Shown one piece after another: positions 7,902 to 11,629 of a stretch of 11,629 nucleotides of DNA. The number at the start of each line of letters is the position of its first letter. The first letter of the stretch is position 1. The notes below the pieces were generated by a model. That model was not told the origin of the DNA, did no database searches, and saw only the letters and a program-made list of their open reading frames with translations. Source of the DNA: Lachnospiraceae bacterium UBA1251 (GTDB lineage Bacteria; Bacillota; Clostridia; Lachnospirales; Lachnospiraceae); the NCBI GenBank assembly GCA_002308255.1, contig DBVZ01000008.1:505-12133 (forward strand). Reading direction: 5' to 3'. Position numbers and translations under genes: made by a program.

Positions 7902-8366
7902 TTGAATAAGACAGCCGTGAAAATCTATACCGACGGTTCCGCAAGAGGAAATCCCGACGGTCCGGGAGGTTACGGCGTCGTCCTGCAGTTCACGGACAGC
8001 AAAGGCAATCTGCATGAGAGAGAGCTGTCCTGCGGGTATGAAAAAACGACAAACAACCGCATGGAACTCATGGGCGCCATCGCCGGGCTCGAGGCTTTGA
8101 CAAAGCCATGCGCCGTGGAGCTGTATTCGGATTCGAAATACCTGACGGATGCGTTCAATCAGCACTGGATCGGGAACTGGATCAGAAGGGGCTGGAAAAA
8201 AGCGGACAAATCGCCGGTCCTAAACACCGATTTGTGGGAGAGGCTCCTGAAAGCGGCGGAACCGCACGACGTGACATGGATCTGGGTCAAAGGACACGCA
8301 GGCAACCCGGTCAATGAGCGCTGTGACAAACTGGCCACAGCAGCGGCGGACGCCGTCAGAAAATAA
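7902..8366 (+). CDS. rnhA: Ribonuclease HI
   Basis: RNase HI cuts the RNA strand of RNA-DNA hybrids, removing primers and R-loops. With a TTG start at 7902 the protein has 154 residues, close to the E. coli enzyme. Catalytic residues are D11 (in YTDGS), E55 (NNRMEL), D77 (YSDSKY) and D142, with H132 in [17 protein letters not shown]. The basic protrusion [16 protein letters not shown] is present, so it is the E. coli type with a full handle. The TTG is chosen because GGGAGG (7886-7891) lies 10 nt before it and homology begins at [12 protein letters not shown]. An in-frame ATG at 7833 would overlap the previous gene and add 23 residues unlike the family. The 43-base gap to the MutS-like gene holds no terminator, and a strong terminator follows. 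Confidence 0.96.
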   Translation: MNKTAVKIYTDGSARGNPDGPGGYGVVLQFTDSKGNLHERELSCGYEKTTNNRMELMGAIAGLEALTKPCAVELYSDSKYLTDAFNQHWIGNWIRRGWKKADKSPVLNTDLWERLLKAAEPHDVTWIWVKGHAGNPVNERCDKLATAAADAVRK

Positions 8367-8387
8367 GAGAAAGTATTTGCACAACAT

Positions 8388-8413
8388 GCCGGAACACCGT
8401 TCCGGCTTTTTTT
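8388..8413 (+). terminator. Rho-independent terminator after rnhA
   Basis: A perfect 8-bp stem GCCGGAAC/GTTCCGGC (8388-8395 with 8399-8406) with a 3-nt loop is followed directly by T7. It ends the five-gene operon and separates it from the PadR operon. Confidence 0.93.
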
Positions 8414-8436
8414 ATTCAAAAAAAACCAAAAAGCAC

Positions 8437-8465
8437 TTGCGGGAAGAGAAAAGGAGTGCTATATT
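8437..8465 (+). promoter_or_regulatory. Candidate promoter of the PadR operon
   Basis: The -35 is TTGCGG (8437-8442, 3 of 6 matches), the spacer is 17 nt, and the -10 is TATATT (8460-8465, 5 of 6). The start would be near 8472, inside the inverted repeat proposed as operator. The weak -35 is the main doubt. Confidence 0.5.
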
Positions 8466-8517
8466 TACTACGACAGATATAGTACGACAGACGATGCAAC
8501 ATCAGACGATGTATTGC
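8459..8517. promoter_or_regulatory. Cluster of inverted and direct repeats; candidate PadR operator
   Basis: TACTA (8466-8470) and TAGTA (8480-8484) form an inverted repeat 9 nt apart, nested in CTATAT (8459-8464) and ATATAG (8477-8482). TACGACAGA occurs directly repeated at 8469 and 8483. CAGACGATG occurs at 8488 and 8503. GCAACATC (8496-8503) pairs imperfectly with GATGTATTGC (8508-8517), with two extra bases. PadR proteins usually bind dyads at their own promoters, and the first dyad overlaps the -10 and start of the candidate promoter. Autoregulation is an inference. Confidence 0.5.
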
Positions 8518-8526
8518 CAGACAAAG

Positions 8527-8532
8527 TATAAT
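8527..8532 (+). promoter_or_regulatory. Consensus -10 box, possible second padR promoter
   Basis: A perfect TATAAT lies 33 bases before the padR start. At 16-18 nt upstream no good -35 is seen; the nearest hexamer is AGACGA at 8504-8509. TTGCCA at 8514-8519 is only 7 nt away. If used, it would need help from an activator, or the repeats upstream would set its strength. Confidence 0.35.
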
Positions 8533-8564
8533 AGTGACACCGAAAGAAAGCAGAGGGCAGGATT

Positions 8565-8927
8565 TTGGCAGGAATCAGCAGTGATATCATACGCGGATAC
8601 AACGACACGATGATTTTGTATCTGCTGCTTGACAGACCGTCCTACGGATACGAGATCTCGCGAACGATCCGCATGATGACGGACGGAAAATACGCCATGA
8701 AAGAAACGACGCTATATTCTGCGTTTACGAGAATGGAGAAGAACGGTTATATCAATTCCTTTTCGATGAACGCGGAAAACGGGAAGCGCCGGACGTATTA
8801 CAGGATCACGGAGAACGGGAAAGCGTATTACGAGGAAAAAAGGACAGAGTGGGAACTCACGAAAGATGTCGTTGAGCGGTTCATCGCTCCGGGCGGAGTG
8901 AGAAAGATCACGGAGGACAGAAAATAA
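8565..8927 (+). CDS. PadR family transcriptional regulator
   Basis: This is a 120-residue winged-helix repressor. SSDIIRGYNDTMILYLLLDRPSYGYEIS (about 5-32) is the typical start of the DNA-binding domain. KETTLYSAFTRMEKNGYI (46-63) carries the recognition helix, and GKRRTYYRITENGKAYYEE (73-91) forms the wing. The short C-terminal helix used for dimerisation follows (about 92-107). This is the small PadR-s2 type. The start is TTG 8565, preceded by GAGGG (8553-8557); the next ATG (codon 16) would remove conserved residues. Its stop overlaps the next start by one base (TAATG), so the two are translationally linked. It probably represses its own operon in answer to an unknown ligand. Confidence 0.93.
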   Translation: MAGISSDIIRGYNDTMILYLLLDRPSYGYEISRTIRMMTDGKYAMKETTLYSAFTRMEKNGYINSFSMNAENGKRRTYYRITENGKAYYEEKRTEWELTKDVVERFIAPGGVRKITEDRK

Positions 8928-9991
8928 TGGAAACGATCAGAAATTATCTTGAATCAATGTTCCGCGCCATGCCGAACACTCCGGAAGTGCGCCGCGCAAA
9001 AGACGAACTTCTTCAGATGATGGAAGATAAGTATACGGAGCTTCTCAGCGAAGGAATGACGGAAAATGCCGCCGTAGGCACCGTGATCTCCGAATTCGGA
9101 AATCTGGACGAACTGTCCGAAACGCTCGGGATCAGCCGTTTTCTTCCGGTAAAAGCGGAACCTGTTTCTGCCGGCGGTACAGATAAAGCACCGGAAGACG
9201 GGAAAACATTCTCACAGGGATCTGCGCAGGGAAGGACACTTCTTCTTGATGAGGTAAAAGATTATCTGAAGGATGACCGGAAATCCTGCATTTTCCGTTC
9301 CCTGGGGATTTTCTGCTGTATCATCAGCGTATGCGGACCGATCGTGTTTTCCGGGATCGGGAGCATCTTCGGCGGCGGGCTGGAGGATTTCATAACGATG
9401 ATCGGTGTCATCCTCATGTTTGTGCTGGGGATTCTCGGCGTACTGCTCATCGTCTATTCCGGGAAGATCCAGAAACCCTGGAAATACATGCACAGAGGAG
9501 TCAGCATCGACTACTCGACCGCGATGTATCTCGAGGAACTGATCGAGACTGAAGGACCGAAGCTCAGCATGATCAGGATCGTAGGGATCATTCTTTGCGT
9601 ACTGTGCTGGATCCCGGCGGCCATTTTCGGCACCATCCGTTTTATGAATGATCTCTTTTCAAATATCGGAGCCGGTTTCCTGTTTGTGATGGCCGGGGTC
9701 GGCGTAATGATGATCGTTTTTGCCGGCAGCTATCATACGGCTGCGAGGAGGCTGCTCCGGGCCAATGACAGGGCGACGATGGGCGGACAGTTCACGAAAA
9801 TGCAGCGGGAGGAAAACGAGAACGTCACGAAGACAGGGATCCTTTCCGTTTACTGGCCGACGGTGACCTGCATTTACCTGTGCTGGAGCTTCCTCACATT
9901 CCACTGGTATAAGAGCTGGCTGATCTGGCCGATCGCCGCCATTATTCATTCCGTGATCAAAATGAATGTCAAAGCTGGAAGAAAACAGTAA
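8927..9991 (+). CDS. HAAS (DUF1700-like) domain membrane protein
   Basis: This 354-residue protein has a cytosolic helical N-terminal domain (about 1-72) of the HAAS/DUF1700 or permease-prefix type: NYLESMFRAMP, then AKDELLQMMEDKY and AVGTVISEFGNLDELSETLGI. A polar linker follows (about 73-120). Six hydrophobic spans are then seen, near 124-147, 154-178, 215-238, 247-268, 308-326 and 328-345. Such proteins regularly follow padR genes and are thought to act as membrane partners or sensors; their chemistry is unknown. The ATG overlaps the padR stop, and GGAGG at 8912-8916 lies inside padR. There are no transport or catalytic motifs I can name. The identity of the N-terminal domain is more certain than any function for the whole protein. 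Confidence 0.82.
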   Translation: METIRNYLESMFRAMPNTPEVRRAKDELLQMMEDKYTELLSEGMTENAAVGTVISEFGNLDELSETLGISRFLPVKAEPVSAGGTDKAPEDGKTFSQGSAQGRTLLLDEVKDYLKDDRKSCIFRSLGIFCCIISVCGPIVFSGIGSIFGGGLEDFITMIGVILMFVLGILGVLLIVYSGKIQKPWKYMHRGVSIDYSTAMYLEELIETEGPKLSMIRIVGIILCVLCWIPAAIFGTIRFMNDLFSNIGAGFLFVMAGVGVMMIVFAGSYHTAARRLLRANDRATMGGQFTKMQREENENVTKTGILSVYWPTVTCIYLCWSFLTFHWYKSWLIWPIAAIIHSVIKMNVKAGRKQ

Positions 9992-10024
9992 GACCGGTGC
10001 CGCAATAGTCAGTTGGGGGAAAAA

Positions 10025-10813
10025 ATGAGAAAAGTATACCTTGCGTTTATAACGATCGTCACGATCGTCTGCATTCTGATCGGTTCTTACCGGAACCTTG
10101 TGCACAGCAGGAGCGAATATGCCGAATCGCATCCCGCGGAATGGGAAGAAAGCGAATATGAGCCGGCGGCGGAAGAACATACATGGGAATTCGATGAAGC
10201 CATAAGTGCGGTCGATGTTGATCTGGAGGTCGGCAATGTATCCATCCTGGAAGGTACGGGCTTCATCGAGGCGGATCAACACGATTTCTCTTCTTATGAA
10301 ATCTCGGACGGAGTGCTGAAGATCAAACAGAATCCTTCTTATAAGAATCACTGGGAAAACACGGAGCCCGACCCCGTCGTGACGGATAATATGCCGCATA
10401 TATGGATCTATCTGCCGGAAACGGATCTGGTCGAATCTGTATCTGTGGATCTTAAAGCCGGTGCATTTGATATGAGTTCCATGCACCCGGATAATATCAG
10501 TATCAATTGCGATCTGGGAGATATCCGGCTGGAAAGCGTAGACTTTATTCACGGGCAGATTTTCGCCAAGATGGGAAATATCACATTGGAGAGTATTTCC
10601 TTCACGGATCTGACCGTCGATGAGAAAATGGGGAATATTTATATCTACAGCAGGTCCGATCTCTCCGGATATGAAAAGAATCTTTCCGTAAAGCTTGGCG
10701 TTCTGAACATGAACGGAGCAAATATCGGACGCACGGTCAGCTCCGAAGGGTCGGACGGGAAACTGTCCGTGGCAAATGATATGGGAGATGTCGATGTCAG
10801 CTGGGATATGTGA
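10025..10813 (+). CDS. DUF4097-like beta-helix protein with membrane anchor
   Basis: The 262-residue product begins with an uncleaved-looking signal anchor (about 5-22, YLAFITIVTIVCILIG), then an acidic, probably disordered linker (about 27-58). The rest is a repeating beta-strand domain with glycine turns: LEVGN (68-71), KAGAF (144-148), DLGDI (163-167), KMGNI (182-186 and 201-205), KLGVL (223-227) and DMGDV (252-256). Three central turns are 19 residues apart. This fits the DUF4097 putative-adhesin parallel beta-helix found with PadR and HAAS genes. It would sit outside the membrane. I use ATG 10025 after GGGGGA (10015-10020); a TTG at 10013 would add four residues and destroy that spacing. 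The ligand is unknown. It is the last gene of the operon. Confidence 0.85.
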   Translation: MRKVYLAFITIVTIVCILIGSYRNLVHSRSEYAESHPAEWEESEYEPAAEEHTWEFDEAISAVDVDLEVGNVSILEGTGFIEADQHDFSSYEISDGVLKIKQNPSYKNHWENTEPDPVVTDNMPHIWIYLPETDLVESVSVDLKAGAFDMSSMHPDNISINCDLGDIRLESVDFIHGQIFAKMGNITLESISFTDLTVDEKMGNIYIYSRSDLSGYEKNLSVKLGVLNMNGANIGRTVSSEGSDGKLSVANDMGDVDVSWDM

Positions 10814-10837
10814 TGACAAAACGTATACATCATTTTC

Positions 10838-10866
10838 TTTACGAAAAGAACGCTTTGTGCTATGAT
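10838..10866 (+). promoter_or_regulatory. Promoter of alaS, embedded in the upstream terminator
   Basis: The -35 is TTTACG (10838-10843), the spacer is exactly 17 nt, and the -10 is TATGAT (10861-10866), preceded by TGC, giving an extended -10. The predicted start is about 10873, in the right arm of the terminator hairpin. Transcripts starting here lack the left arm and so cannot form that terminator. Confidence 0.72.
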
Positions 10867-10882
10867 AGCACAAGCGTTTTTT
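10849..10882 (+). terminator. Rho-independent terminator of the PadR-HAAS-DUF4097 operon
   Basis: A 13-bp stem with one bulged T (10849-10862 with 10866-10878) and a TGA loop leads into a T-run ending at 10882. It lies about 35 bases after the DUF4097 stop. The same bases hold most of the alaS promoter. Confidence 0.9.
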
Positions 10883-10894
10883 ATTTTGGAAAGG

Positions 10895-10911
10895 ACGGAT
10901 CCCGGATCCGT
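10895..10911 (+). other. Perfect hairpin in the alaS leader
   Basis: ACGGATC (10895-10901), loop CCG, GATCCGT (10905-10911). It lies in the predicted leader of about 53 nt, just after an AAAGGA. It has no T-run after it, and the leader is too short for a T-box riboswitch. It could be an operator dyad or a leader structure; no function is shown. Confidence 0.5.
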
Positions 10912-10925
10912 AATCGGTTAAGGAT

Positions 10926-11629
10926 ATGCAGAAATACGGTGTGAATGAACTCAGAAAGATGTTCCTTGATTATTTCGAACAGAAGAACGGCCATCTTATT
11001 ATGAAGAGTTTTTCGCTCGTTCCTCACGGGGACAAGAGCGTTCTTCTTATCAACGCTGGCATGACGCCGCTCAAGCCTTACTTCACTGGCGCGGAAATAC
11101 CGCCGAGACGACGCGTCGCGACCTGTCAGAAATGCATTCGTACGGGCGATATCGAAAATGTCGGCAAGACTGCCCGCCACGGTACGTTTTTCGAGATGCT
11201 CGGCAATTTCTCTTTCGGCGACTATTTTAAGACGGAAGCGATCCACTGGACGTGGGAGTTCCTGACGGACGTCGTCGGCCTCGATCCGGACAGACTGTAT
11301 CCGTCGGTCTATCTTGACGACGACGAAGCGTACGATATCTGGCACAAAGAGATCGGCGTGCCGGAAAACAGGATCTACCGTTTCGGAAAAGAAGATAATT
11401 TCTGGGAACACGGCGCAGGGCCGTGCGGTCCGTGCTCGGAAGTCTATTACGACCGCGGAGAGCAGTACGGCTGCGGAAAACCGGACTGCGCGCCGGGATG
11501 CGACTGCGATCGTTATATGGAGATCTGGAACAACGTCTTTACACAGTTCGAAAATGACGGACACGGCAACTATACGACGCTCTCCCAGAAGAACATTGAT
11601 ACCGGCATGGGCCTTGAAAGACTTGCCGT
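10926..11629 (+). CDS. alaS: Alanyl-tRNA synthetase, N-terminal part (3' end outside window)
   Basis: AlaS charges tRNA-Ala with alanine using ATP. The visible 234 residues cover most of the class II catalytic domain. Motif 1 lies within the first 60 residues, including [16 protein letters not shown]. Motif 2 is [20 protein letters not shown] (83-102). [20 protein letters not shown] (153-172), NNVFTQF (202-208) and [13 protein letters not shown] (222-234) follow. A cysteine-rich insert at about 183-194 ([12 protein letters not shown]) is typical of clostridial AlaS. The start ATG 10926 matches the family start [11 protein letters not shown], but AAGGA (10920-10924) is only 1 nt away, so the ribosome binding site is poorly spaced. 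The editing and C-Ala domains lie beyond the window. Confidence 0.97.
   Translation, partial: MQKYGVNELRKMFLDYFEQKNGHLIMKSFSLVPHGDKSVLLINAGMTPLKPYFTGAEIPPRRRVATCQKCIRTGDIENVGKTARHGTFFEMLGNFSFGDYFKTEAIHWTWEFLTDVVGLDPDRLYPSVYLDDDEAYDIWHKEIGVPENRIYRFGKEDNFWEHGAGPCGPCSEVYYDRGEQYGCGKPDCAPGCDCDRYMEIWNNVFTQFENDGHGNYTTLSQKNIDTGMGLERLA

Noticed and set aside
8466..8511. CRISPR-like short repeats upstream of padR
   Set aside because: The repeats are only 9 bases, of two different kinds, present twice each, with no regular spacers. Operator sites are a better explanation.
8314..8613. Plus-strand open frame over the rnhA end and the padR promoter region
   Set aside because: It runs through the perfect terminator at 8388-8413 and the promoter repeats, has no good ribosome binding site, and lacks protein-like composition.
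9659..10873. Minus-strand open frame opposite the HAAS and DUF4097 genes
   Set aside because: It spans two unrelated plus-strand genes and a terminator and has no recognisable domain.
10866..10925. T-box riboswitch upstream of alaS
   Set aside because: The predicted leader is only about 53 nt; there is no room for the specifier loop and antiterminator, and no T-box consensus is seen.

Overview
The window looks like chromosomal core sequence from an anaerobic low-G+C-lineage Gram-positive bacterium (Clostridia, most like Lachnospiraceae), although base composition by eye is near 50-55% G+C. This placement rests on the PDZ/radical-SAM DUF512 protein next to der and plsY, an unusually long and divergent PRPP synthase, the cysteine-rich insert in AlaS, strong AGGAG-type ribosome binding sites, and the PadR-HAAS-DUF4097 module. 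Taxonomy is inferred from protein style; no search was run. I see no phage, transposon, CRISPR, tRNA or rRNA signal. No gene-free stretch exceeds 300 bases; the longest is 8367-8564, about 200 bases.

Layout. (1) 1-612: the 3' end of an EF-G-family translational GTPase gene, closed by a hairpin terminator. (2) 712-1308: a stand-alone hisB (histidine biosynthesis), converging on prs (PRPP synthase, minus strand, 1380-2561) across a shared two-way terminator. (3) 2562-2709: a compact divergent control region with back-to-back promoters for prs and for a five-gene plus-strand run. (4) 2710-8366: DUF512 radical SAM protein, der (ribosome-assembly GTPase), plsY (phospholipid synthesis), a membrane-anchored MutS-family ATPase, and rnhA (RNase HI), ending in a perfect hairpin terminator at 8388-8413. 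(5) 8437-10813: a separately promoted accessory operon of a PadR repressor, a HAAS/DUF1700 membrane protein and a DUF4097 beta-helix surface protein. (6) 10838-11629: the promoter and 5' part of alaS, running off the window.

How the genes fit together. The core genes serve translation and ribosome biogenesis (EF-G-like, Der, AlaS), nucleotide and histidine supply (Prs makes the PRPP that feeds the pathway containing HisB), membrane lipid synthesis (PlsY) and nucleic-acid maintenance (RNase HI and perhaps the MutS-like protein). The PadR-HAAS-DUF4097 set is a common envelope-linked module whose purpose is poorly known.

The most notable points are the membrane MutS-family ATPase placed where gpsA often follows plsY; a predicted leaderless mRNA for the DUF512 protein; the alaS promoter buried inside the preceding operon's terminator; and a 62-base out-of-frame overlap of the DUF512 gene with der. 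Nothing here clearly amounts to a wholly new system. The MutS-like gene and the PadR operon are the parts of least known function.
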